Of a stretch of DNA of 5,012 nt, positions 1-5,012 are shown piece after piece (the stretch's first letter is position 1; each line of letters opens with the position of its first letter). The stretch is taken from contig JAUTXB010000005.1 of NCBI GenBank assembly GCA_030838245.1, positions 1 to 5,012 on the forward strand. The letters are read 5' to 3'. Origin of the DNA: Acidimicrobiaceae bacterium. Lineage in GTDB: Bacteria; Actinomycetota; Acidimicrobiia; Acidimicrobiales; RAAP-2. The translations under genes and the position numbers were made by a program. The notes under the pieces were generated by a model that was not told the DNA's origin, did no database searches, and was given only the letters and a program-made list of their open reading frames with translations.

Positions 1-773
1 ATGGTGGCCGCGTGGATCAGGGCAGAGACGGGCGTCGGGCCCTCCATGGCGTCGGCCAGCCAGGGGAACAACGGGAGCTGGGCCGACTTACCCGCCGCGC
101 CCAGGAACAACAGCAGGGTGATGGCGGTGATGTTGCCCGGGCCGATCTCCGACAAGTGGGAGAAGACCGTCTGGTAGTTGAGCGAGCCCACCTTCTCGAA
201 GGTTAAGAACATGGCCAACAGGAAGCCGACGTCACCTACCCGGTTGTAGATGAAGGCCTTCTTGCCGGCGCTGGCGGCCGAGTCCCGGGTGAACCAAAAA
301 GAGATCAGCCAGTACGAGCAGGCGCCCACACCCTCCCAGCCGACGAAGGTAATCAACATGTTGGACCCGAGCACCAGGATCAGCATGGAGGCGACAAACA
401 GGTTCATGTACAAGAAGAACTTGGGATAGTCCCGGTCGCCCTTCATGTAGGAGATGGAGTACAGGTGGATGAGCGTGCTGATGCCGGTGATGAACAGCAC
501 CATGGTCATCGACAGCGGGTCGACGGTGAACGCCGCGTTGACGTGAAGTCCCCCCACCGGCAAGAAGGTGTAGAGCGTCTGGGTGTACGAGCGGACCGGG
601 GTGTGCACGTTCAGCAGGGCAAAGAACACCACGACGGAGACGACGAAGGACGCGGCCACGAACGCGGTGGCCACTGCCCCGGCTCGCGGGTCGCCCATCC
701 GCCGGCCGAACAGCACCTGGAAGGCAAAACCGACCAGGGGCAGCAAGACGATGAGGTACGTAAGGTGCAACAT
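1..773 (-). CDS. nuoL: NADH-quinone oxidoreductase subunit L, N-terminal part (3' end outside window)
   Basis: NuoL (ND5 homologue) is the distal Mrp-antiporter-like proton-pumping subunit of the membrane arm. The frame is open from the ATG at 773 to the left edge, giving 257 residues and two bases of the next codon; the complete protein should be over 600 residues. It begins MLHLTYLIVLLPLVGFAFQV, a first transmembrane helix. Family motifs follow: AFTVDPLSMTMVLFITGISTLIHLYSISYM (81-110), FFLYMNLFVASM (119-130), ITFVGWEGVGACSYWLISFW (141-160), NRVGDVGF (177-184) and GAAGKSAQLPLFPWLADAMEGPTPVSALIHAAT (225-257). Glu147, Asp181 and Lys229 correspond to the functionally important E. coli residues Glu144, Asp178 and Lys229, and His254 is also conserved. 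No strong ribosome binding site precedes the ATG: the best is GAAGGG at 791-786, twelve bases away, so coupling to nuoK translation is likely. The only in-frame alternative nearby is a CTG at 785. Codon 190 is TTA (206-204), unusual in this GC-rich DNA. Confidence 0.97.
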   Translation of the reverse strand, partial: MLHLTYLIVLLPLVGFAFQVLFGRRMGDPRAGAVATAFVAASFVVSVVVFFALLNVHTPVRSYTQTLYTFLPVGGLHVNAAFTVDPLSMTMVLFITGISTLIHLYSISYMKGDRDYPKFFLYMNLFVASMLILVLGSNMLITFVGWEGVGACSYWLISFWFTRDSAASAGKKAFIYNRVGDVGFLLAMFLTFEKVGSLNYQTVFSHLSEIGPGNITAITLLLFLGAAGKSAQLPLFPWLADAMEGPTPVSALIHAAT

Positions 774-781
774 CGGCCCGG

Positions 782-1087
782 TCAGCCCTTCATCAGGTGG
801 AGGTCGTCCGCAGTGGCGTTGGCCCGGCGTCGGAAGATGGCTACGACGATTCCGAGCCCGACGACCACCTCAGCGGCGGCCACCACCAGCACGAAGAAGA
901 CCAGGACCTGCCCGCCGATGTCGTTCATCATCCGGGCGAAGGTGACAAAGGTCAGATTGGCGGCGTTGAGCATCAGCTCCACGCACATGAACATCACCAG
1001 CACGTTGCGCCGGACCAGCAGCCCGAGAGCCCCGATCGAGAACAGTACGGCTGCGAGTCCCAGATACCAGGCCCCGGCGATGGTCAC
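782..1087 (-). CDS. nuoK: NADH-quinone oxidoreductase subunit K (small membrane subunit)
   Basis: NuoK (ND4L homologue) is a three-helix membrane subunit of the E-channel/central proton route in complex I. The product is 101 residues, the normal family length. Helices lie at about 5-24, 28-52 and 60-86. Two buried glutamates essential to the family are present: Glu37 in [18 protein letters not shown] (31-48) and Glu73 in [17 protein letters not shown] (66-82), matching E. coli Glu36 and Glu72. The protein begins with GTG at 1087, sharing GTGA with the nuoJ stop; no other start upstream of the first helix competes. A perfect AGGAGGT precedes it. The gene ends with TGA at 784-782, eight bases before the nuoL ATG. 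Its short C-terminus ([16 protein letters not shown]) is typical. Confidence 0.97.
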   Translation of the reverse strand: MTIAGAWYLGLAAVLFSIGALGLLVRRNVLVMFMCVELMLNAANLTFVTFARMMNDIGGQVLVFFVLVVAAAEVVVGLGIVVAIFRRRANATADDLHLMKG

Positions 1088-1782
1088 GGTGCCACCTCCT
1101 CGTCGATGGTCTCAGTGGTCGAATCCCCGGCCGCGCCGGCCTCGCTAGACGGATCGTCGGCGGCTGTGCTCGACGTCGACTCGACCGAGGCGCCCGTGTG
1201 TCTCTCCGCCGATGGCGGACGGCGGGCCAGGACCACGGCTCCGACCACGGCGATCACCAACAGGGCGGACGTCACTTCGAAGGGGAGCAAGTAGGTGGTG
1301 AACACCGACCGGCCCAACTTGGCCACGTTGCTGCCCGGTCCGTTGGCCGCCCCGGCCACCGACGCCTTGCCGGTGGTCCAGTGGGAGACGAGGCCCAAAA
1401 TGAGCACCCCGGCCAGGCCCAGCGCCGTCAGCACCGCAGCCAGGGGCCGCTGTCCGCGCAGGGGCTCGACTTTCACGCTCTCGGTCTTGTCCACGCCCAA
1501 GAACATGATGACGAACAAGAACAACACGACGATGGCACCGGCGTACACGATCACCTGCACCGCGGCCAGGAAGTCGGCCCGCTGGAGCACGAAGAGCACG
1601 GCGATCCCGAACAGGGTCATGACCAGCATCAAGGCGGCATGGACCGGGTTGCGGGCGATGACCACCCCGATGGCCCCTGCAAGCACGATGGCTGCGGCCA
1701 CAGCGAACGTGCCGATGTCCGACCACGACGCGTGGGTGGCGGCCAGCGGGGCGATGATCACCCCGTTCACGAACGTGAGCAT
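1084..1782 (-). CDS. nuoJ: NADH-quinone oxidoreductase subunit J (membrane subunit)
   Basis: NuoJ (ND6 homologue) is a five-helix membrane subunit between the quinone-site subunit NuoH and NuoK; movements in its third helix are thought to couple quinone chemistry to proton pumping. The product is 232 residues from the ATG at 1782. Hydrophobic segments lie near 24-44, 48-66, 72-96, 112-134 and 165-187. The third contains [21 protein letters not shown] (75-95), the family signature with its conserved Tyr (Tyr80) and glycine. Glu169 in [22 protein letters not shown] (165-186) is the usual conserved acid of the last helix. Residues 189-232 form a hydrophilic tail rich in Ser/Thr and Asp/Glu. Two starts are possible: GTG at 1785 (4-nt overlap with nuoI) or ATG at 1782 (1-nt overlap, TGATG). 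I prefer the ATG because the G-rich stretch GGGGGTGG at 1796-1789 is then six bases away instead of three. The TGA stop overlaps the nuoK GTG. Confidence 0.95.
   Translation of the reverse strand: MLTFVNGVIIAPLAATHASWSDIGTFAVAAAIVLAGAIGVVIARNPVHAALMLVMTLFGIAVLFVLQRADFLAAVQVIVYAGAIVVLFLFVIMFLGVDKTESVKVEPLRGQRPLAAVLTALGLAGVLILGLVSHWTTGKASVAGAANGPGSNVAKLGRSVFTTYLLPFEVTSALLVIAVVGAVVLARRPPSAERHTGASVESTSSTAADDPSSEAGAAGDSTTETIDEEVAP
1094..1100 (-). promoter_or_regulatory. Perfect Shine-Dalgarno for nuoK (AGGAGGT), inside nuoJ
   Basis: AGGAGGT, the full anti-16S consensus, lies six bases before the GTG at 1087. It is encoded within the last codons of nuoJ (the Glu-Glu-Val of its C-terminus). It fixes the GTG as the nuoK start and is the strongest ribosome binding site in the window, perhaps offsetting the weaker GTG initiator. 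Confidence 0.85.
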
Positions 1783-2726
1783 CACTGACCACCCCCGTCA
1801 GGCTCGGCGCTGTCGGGCGCTGCGGCGCTGTCGGGTACCGCGCCGCTGTCGGGCGCCACGGCGCTGTCGGACGCGGCACGCGCCGTCTTGCCCCGGTCGC
1901 TGTCGCCAGCCGACAAGGCCTCGGCGTAGTCGGCATCTGCTTTGGCTTTGTGCTTGCGGCTGGCGCTGGGCGAGAACCGCTCAGCCTTTTCGATCATCCG
2001 GCCGATGGCACCGCGGGGGCCCCGCTTGGCCGCCGGCAGGTCGGCGGGGCTCAGGTGTCGCTCGAGCGTCTCCCGCAAGGGCTTGGAGCCGGTGGTGGCG
2101 TCGTCCCGGTTACCGCTTTGGCCGCCCTCGGGCGAACGGACCCCATAGCCCAGGTCCCCCGACCATTGGACCTGTCCCTCGTAGGCGGCGCTCCCCGACG
2201 GGGAGGTGGCCCGCATCCACCCCGAGGTGTAGAGGTCGTCCCCCTCCCGCCAGTCCTCCCACGGCAGCTTCTGGGGCATACCGTCGTCGTCGACCAAGAG
2301 CTCGTCTTTGGTGTAGATGGCGTCGGCCCGGTTGGTGAACGAGAACTCGAACATCTTGGACTCGGTGATCGCCTCGGTGGGACACGCCTCCACGCACAGG
2401 TCGCAGTGGATGCACCGCAAGAAGTTGATCTCGTAGATGAAGCCGTAGCGCTCGCCCGGTGAGACCGGGTCGTCGGGTGGGTTGTCCAAGCCGCGCACGT
2501 AGATGCAGTCGGCCGGGCACACCCCGGCGCAGAGCTCGCACCCGATGCACTTCTCCATGCCGTCCTCGTACCGGTTGAGCACGTGGCGCCCGTGCTGCCG
2601 AGGCTGCTTGGGTCGCTTCTCCTCGGGGTACTGCCGGGTTACCGGCAAGCGCCCCAGGTGCTCGAGGGTCAGCTTGAAGCCGCCCAGGAAGTTCTGCCGC
2701 TGGCGAGGGGGTTCGGGGGTGGCCAT
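1782..2726 (-). CDS. nuoI: NADH-quinone oxidoreductase subunit I, 2x[4Fe-4S] ferredoxin-like, with long C-terminal extension
   Basis: NuoI carries clusters N6a and N6b, which relay electrons from NuoG toward the last cluster in NuoB and then to quinone. The 314-residue product begins MATPEPPRQRQNFLGGFKLT, with an amphipathic N-terminal helix region. Two complete C-x2-C-x2-C-x3-C-P motifs follow: Cys60/63/66/70 (CIGCELCAGVCP) and Cys105/108/111/115 (CIHCDLCVEACP). The linker RYGFIYEINFLRC and the downstream TEAITESKMFEFSFTNRADAIYTKDELL are diagnostic of the family. The start is the ATG at 2726 that overlaps the nuoH stop; codons upstream in this frame are only read-through of nuoH. The conserved core ends at about residue 170. 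After it come a polar segment, a basic stretch (RKHKAKADA, 257-265) and a low-complexity Ala/Pro/Asp/Ser tail with a hexapeptide tandem repeat (287-310). The protein is therefore much longer than the E. coli one (about 180) and the roughly 210-residue actinobacterial ones. The core function is certain; the tail's role is unknown. Confidence 0.97.
   Translation of the reverse strand: MATPEPPRQRQNFLGGFKLTLEHLGRLPVTRQYPEEKRPKQPRQHGRHVLNRYEDGMEKCIGCELCAGVCPADCIYVRGLDNPPDDPVSPGERYGFIYEINFLRCIHCDLCVEACPTEAITESKMFEFSFTNRADAIYTKDELLVDDDGMPQKLPWEDWREGDDLYTSGWMRATSPSGSAAYEGQVQWSGDLGYGVRSPEGGQSGNRDDATTGSKPLRETLERHLSPADLPAAKRGPRGAIGRMIEKAERFSPSASRKHKAKADADYAEALSAGDSDRGKTARAASDSAVAPDSGAVPDSAAAPDSAEPDGGGQ
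1797..1868 (-). repeat. Four-copy 18-bp tandem repeat in the 3' end of nuoI
   Basis: The octamer gctgtcgg (plus strand) recurs at 1809, 1827, 1845 and 1863, an exact 18-bp period. In the nuoI frame it encodes four hexapeptide units: DSAVAP, DSGAVP, DSAAAP and DSAEPD (residues 287-310). The copies are imperfect outside the Asp-Ser core. A period that is a multiple of three means gain or loss of a unit would keep the frame. It codes for a probably disordered tail segment. Confidence 0.85.
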
Positions 2727-3982
2727 CAGTCCTCGCTCGGCTCGGGCGGGAGCTGGACCAGTTGAGGACGGTTCCAGAGCCTCCGGCCTACAGGCGGGAT
2801 GATGGGCACATGCTCCTGCCGCGTGTCGCCGACCGAGAAGGCCCGCTTGATGAGCACAGCGCAGGCCACCACGGCAACGGCGATGCCCACCCCCCACCAG
2901 GCGTCGACCAAGAACCCGGCCACGATCATCAGCCAGGCCAGCGAGAGCGGGATGAGGCGCTTCCAGCCCAGGTCCATGAGCCGGTCGTAGCGCATCCGGG
3001 GCAGTGCGGCCCGCAGCCACACGTAGAGGAACAAGAACACGATTGTCTTGGCCAGGAACCACACGATGGGCCAGAGCCACTGGGTGTGGGGGATGTGGGG
3101 GATGGGCCCGTCGGGACCGCCGAAGAACAGGGTGACCACGATGGCCGACATGGTGATGGTGTTCATGAACTCGGCCAGGTAGAAGAGGGCGAACCGGATC
3201 GACGAGTACTCGGTGTTGAACCCACCGACCAGCTCGGAGTCGGCCTCGGTCAGGTCGAACGGGGGCCGGTTGGTCTCGGCCGTGACCGCGACCAAGAAGA
3301 TGAGGAAGGGAACCACGCCGAGTCGGATGGCGTTCCACTGCCACAGGTGGGCGGCCTGGGCGACGACGATGGTCCGGGTGGACAGGGCCCCGGTGATGAG
3401 GACCACGGTCACCACCGTCAACCCCATCGCCGCCTCGTACGAGATCATCTGGGCCGACGCCCGCACCGAGCCGAGGAGGGGGTACTTGGAGCCCGAGGAC
3501 CAGCCGGCCAACATGATCCCGTAGACGCTGATGGACGACATGGCCAGCAGCCACAGGATGCCCATGGGCGGGTCGGCCAGCTGCAGGTCGAACGTGTGGC
3601 CGGCCACAGTGACCTGACCGCCGATGGGCACGATGGCAAAGGTCAAAAAGGCCGGCAGGATGACCAGGTACGGCGCCAGCTTGAAGACGAACCGGTCCGA
3701 CTGGTCGGGGACCAGGTCCTCCTTGAAGAACAACTTGATGCCGTCGGCCAGGGTCTGGAGTATGCCGAAGGGCCCCGCCCGGTTGGGACCGATGCGGCTC
3801 TGCATGTCCGAGATGACCTTGCGCTCGAACCAGATCATCAGCATCACCGCCACCATCAAGGCGGCGAAGACCACCACCACCTTGATGAGGACGATCAGGA
3901 AGATGGCCAGCCCCACGTTGCTGCTGGGGAAGAGCGGGTCGGTGGCGATGAAGGGCGAGACGGCATGGATGACAGGGGTCAT
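2726..3982 (-). CDS. nuoH: NADH-quinone oxidoreductase subunit H (membrane, quinone-site subunit)
   Basis: NuoH (ND1 homologue) is the multi-span membrane subunit that, with NuoB, NuoD and NuoI, forms the quinone-binding cavity of complex I and starts the proton path. The 418-residue product shows the family landmarks in order: a hydrophobic first helix (about 23-52) running into FERKVISDMQSRIGPNRAGP (52-71), the conserved loop near the quinone entrance; helices around 103-122, 140-160 and 180-210; the acidic loop AETNRPPFDLTEADSELV (235-252) followed by GGFNTEYS (253-260), which is typical of NuoH; LFYLAEFMN (266-274); two further helices (about 303-325 and 342-380); and WLRAALPRMRYDRLMDLGWK (322-341). 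The last ~35 residues (SVGDTRQEH... ending PPEPSED) are a hydrophilic Pro-rich tail that is absent from the shorter proteobacterial protein of about 325 residues but fits the longer actinobacterial form. The start ATG overlaps the nuoG stop (ATGA) and has a GGAG site upstream. The stop TGA shares one base with the nuoI ATG (TGATG). Confidence 0.97.
   Translation of the reverse strand: MTPVIHAVSPFIATDPLFPSSNVGLAIFLIVLIKVVVVFAALMVAVMLMIWFERKVISDMQSRIGPNRAGPFGILQTLADGIKLFFKEDLVPDQSDRFVFKLAPYLVILPAFLTFAIVPIGGQVTVAGHTFDLQLADPPMGILWLLAMSSISVYGIMLAGWSSGSKYPLLGSVRASAQMISYEAAMGLTVVTVVLITGALSTRTIVVAQAAHLWQWNAIRLGVVPFLIFLVAVTAETNRPPFDLTEADSELVGGFNTEYSSIRFALFYLAEFMNTITMSAIVVTLFFGGPDGPIPHIPHTQWLWPIVWFLAKTIVFLFLYVWLRAALPRMRYDRLMDLGWKRLIPLSLAWLMIVAGFLVDAWWGVGIAVAVVACAVLIKRAFSVGDTRQEHVPIIPPVGRRLWNRPQLVQLPPEPSED
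2730..2734 (-). promoter_or_regulatory. Ribosome binding site for nuoI (GAGGA)
   Basis: GAGGA on the minus strand lies three bases before the ATG at 2726. It matters because the nuoI frame stays open for 276 more codons upstream, across nuoH. This site and the TGATG junction place the real start at 2726 rather than anywhere inside nuoH. Confidence 0.65.
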
Positions 3983-5012
3983 GGCGTCTCCATTCGCAGC
4001 TCGGTAACCGGCAACGAGGAGTCGATCAGATCGCCGGCCGTTCCTTGCGCCAACGGCACGTTGAAGTCGACGGCCACCACCCGGCGGGGCAGGGTGGGAT
4101 CGGGCGTGACCTCGAGCACAGCCGAGGCTCGGGCTGTCTTGACCCGGACCCGATCACCGTCGCTGATCCCGAGGTCGTCGAGGTCGTGGGGATTGGCCCG
4201 GAGGGGTGCGGCGCCCACCAGGCCGGCGAGCGACGGGATGGACTGCACGGCCGCGCCCTCGTCGTAGAGGCGGCGACCGGAGACCAGTCGATGGGAGTAG
4301 CTGTCGGTGATGGGCACCCGAGGGGCGCCCAGCGCTACTGGCCCGCTGATCAGCGCCGGCCGGCCGGCCGTGCCGTTGCCGGCCGCGGCGCGTGGATCGG
4401 CGCCCACGCCGGCCGTCGGGAACTCGGAGAAGCCGGCTCGAGGCGGTGCACCCTGGCGCTCCACCGACTCCACCCCAGGGACGGCGATCGGGTCGAGCGG
4501 AGCGGCCAGTTGCCGGCGAGAGAGCTCCACCGGTGTGGCGGTCATGGGGGCGACAATGCCGTTGACCGACGCGGCCACCTCGAGGACGGTCCCGGTGATT
4601 CCCCGATAGGCGGGAGCCAACCGTTCGATCTCGTCCCAGACGGCGGCCACCGAGTCGAGGCCCAGGTCCCCGTCGAGGTGCACGGCCAGCTCGGCGGCGA
4701 TCATCCAGTCGGCCCAGGCCTGGCCGGGAGCGACCAGCTTTTGGCCCACCCGGCTGATCCGCCCCTCGATGTTGGTGGTGGTACCCGGTCGCTCGTGGTC
4801 GGCCGCCACCGGCAGCACCACGTCGGCCAAGGCCGTGGACGCATCCGGCGAGGTGGCGATGGACACGATGAAGTCGACGTTGCTCAGGGCCCGCTGGGCC
4901 AGGCCTCGGTCGGGGAAGTCGGTGCGGGGATCGGCCCCCAACAGGACGAGCGCACCGAGCTGGCCGGCCTCGGCCGCGTTGAGCATGCCCGCGGTGTCGA
5001 GGCCGCGCTCGG
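3979..5012 (-). CDS. nuoG: NADH-quinone oxidoreductase subunit G, C-terminal part (5' end outside window)
   Basis: This is the 3' portion of the large peripheral-arm subunit of complex I; 343 residues are visible, ending in TGA at 3981-3979. The frame stays open to the right edge, so the true start and the N-terminal Fe-S domains are not in the window. What is visible matches the tail of the molybdopterin-oxidoreductase-like domain: GALVLLGADPRTDFPD (visible residues 19-34), then STALADVVLPVAADHERPGTTTNIEGR (58-84), the typical 'ADVVLP...E..GT..N.EGR' signature, followed by an Ala-rich segment with a conserved Trp-Ala-Asp-Trp (99-102). Residues 150-235 are a Pro/Ala/Gly-rich linker. Residues 238-343 resemble the C-terminal dinucleotide-binding-like barrel (LGISDGDRVRVKT, VVAVDFNVP). 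In complex I this fold no longer does molybdenum chemistry; the subunit carries Fe-S clusters between the NADH site and NuoI. The gene overlaps nuoH by 4 nt (ATGA). Family assignment rests on these motifs and on operon position. Confidence 0.93.
   Translation of the reverse strand, partial: ERGLDTAGMLNAAEAGQLGALVLLGADPRTDFPDRGLAQRALSNVDFIVSIATSPDASTALADVVLPVAADHERPGTTTNIEGRISRVGQKLVAPGQAWADWMIAAELAVHLDGDLGLDSVAAVWDEIERLAPAYRGITGTVLEVAASVNGIVAPMTATPVELSRRQLAAPLDPIAVPGVESVERQGAPPRAGFSEFPTAGVGADPRAAAGNGTAGRPALISGPVALGAPRVPITDSYSHRLVSGRRLYDEGAAVQSIPSLAGLVGAAPLRANPHDLDDLGISDGDRVRVKTARASAVLEVTPDPTLPRRVVAVDFNVPLAQGTAGDLIDSSLPVTELRMETP
3988..3991 (-). promoter_or_regulatory. Ribosome binding site for nuoH (GGAG)
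   Basis: On the minus strand GGAG is followed by five bases (ACGCC) and then the ATG at 3982. It sits inside the last codons of nuoG. Spacing and sequence fit a standard Shine-Dalgarno site and support the ATG that overlaps the nuoG stop. Confidence 0.7.

Noticed and set aside
204..206. Rare TTA leucine codon in nuoL, as a possible bldA-type regulatory codon
   Set aside because: TTA-based control is established in Streptomyces, mostly for developmental and secondary-metabolism genes. A single TTA in a housekeeping respiratory gene of an unidentified organism does not support it.
774..781. Possible promoter or terminator between nuoK and nuoL
   Set aside because: Only eight bases separate the genes. 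I see no hairpin followed by T-rich sequence and no promoter-like element, so the operon appears continuous here.
465..1148. Long plus-strand open frames over nuoJ, nuoK and nuoL (also 797-1294, 1198-1788 and 1295-2338)
   Set aside because: All are antisense to conserved complex I genes, with low-complexity translations and no recognisable motif. The Cys-Arg repeats in the 1295-2338 frame are just the complement of the nuoI hexapeptide repeat.
2727..3554. Upstream extension of the nuoI frame that would give a 590-residue protein
   Set aside because: The extra 276 codons are an out-of-frame reading of nuoH (Arg/His/Gly/Pro-rich). NuoI homology begins right at the ATG at 2726, which has its own ribosome binding site and overlaps the nuoH stop.
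2762..4267. A 501-codon open frame on the plus strand opposite nuoH and nuoG
   Set aside because: It is antisense to two well-supported genes. Its translation is rich in His, Asp, Gly, Gln and Glu with no domain pattern. In GC-rich DNA the strand opposite a real gene often stays open, so this is a shadow.
1..5012. A novel system, mobile element, CRISPR array or RNA gene hidden in the window
   Set aside because: Essentially every base is accounted for by six contiguous complex I genes with intact motifs. There are no spacer-repeat patterns, inverted repeats of insertion-sequence type, tRNA-like folds or compositional breaks that I could see.

Overview
The window is an interior slice of a nuo operon, which encodes respiratory complex I (proton-pumping NADH:quinone oxidoreductase, NDH-1). 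All genes lie on the minus strand. In transcription order, from high to low coordinates, they are nuoG (3' part only), nuoH, nuoI, nuoJ, nuoK and nuoL (5' part only). This is the canonical bacterial order. nuoG runs off the right edge and nuoL off the left edge.

The DNA is strongly GC-rich, with G/C-dominated third codon positions and GTG as well as ATG starts. NuoH has a long C-terminal tail, and NuoI has a long Ala/Pro/Asp/Ser-rich tail. Together these suggest a high-GC Gram-positive bacterium (Actinobacteriota, possibly an acidimicrobial lineage). This is inferred from composition and family features, not from a database match.

Layout by region: 5012-3979 is the C-terminal 343 residues of NuoG, the large molybdopterin-oxidoreductase-like subunit of the NADH-oxidising arm. 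3982-2726 is NuoH, the membrane subunit at the quinone site. 2726-1782 is NuoI, the 2x[4Fe-4S] ferredoxin-like subunit that passes electrons toward quinone. 1782-1084 is NuoJ and 1087-782 is NuoK, small membrane subunits that link the quinone site to the antiporter-like modules. 773-1 is the first 257 residues of NuoL, the distal antiporter-like proton pump. The genes are packed with no real intergenic DNA: stop and start codons overlap at G/H (ATGA), H/I (TGATG), I/J (TGATG or GTGA) and J/K (GTGA), and only 8 nt separate K and L. This points to one transcript with translational coupling. No promoter or terminator is visible, so they should lie outside the window.

Every recognisable active or structural motif is intact: both Cys clusters of NuoI, the Glu pair of NuoK, the Glu/Asp/Lys series of NuoL, and the quinone-loop motifs of NuoH. 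I found no mobile element, RNA gene, CRISPR array or undescribed system. The less ordinary points are lineage-type decorations: a roughly 100-residue low-complexity extension on NuoI containing a four-copy 18-bp/hexapeptide tandem repeat, and an acidic Ser/Thr-rich tail on NuoJ whose last codons carry a perfect Shine-Dalgarno sequence for nuoK.
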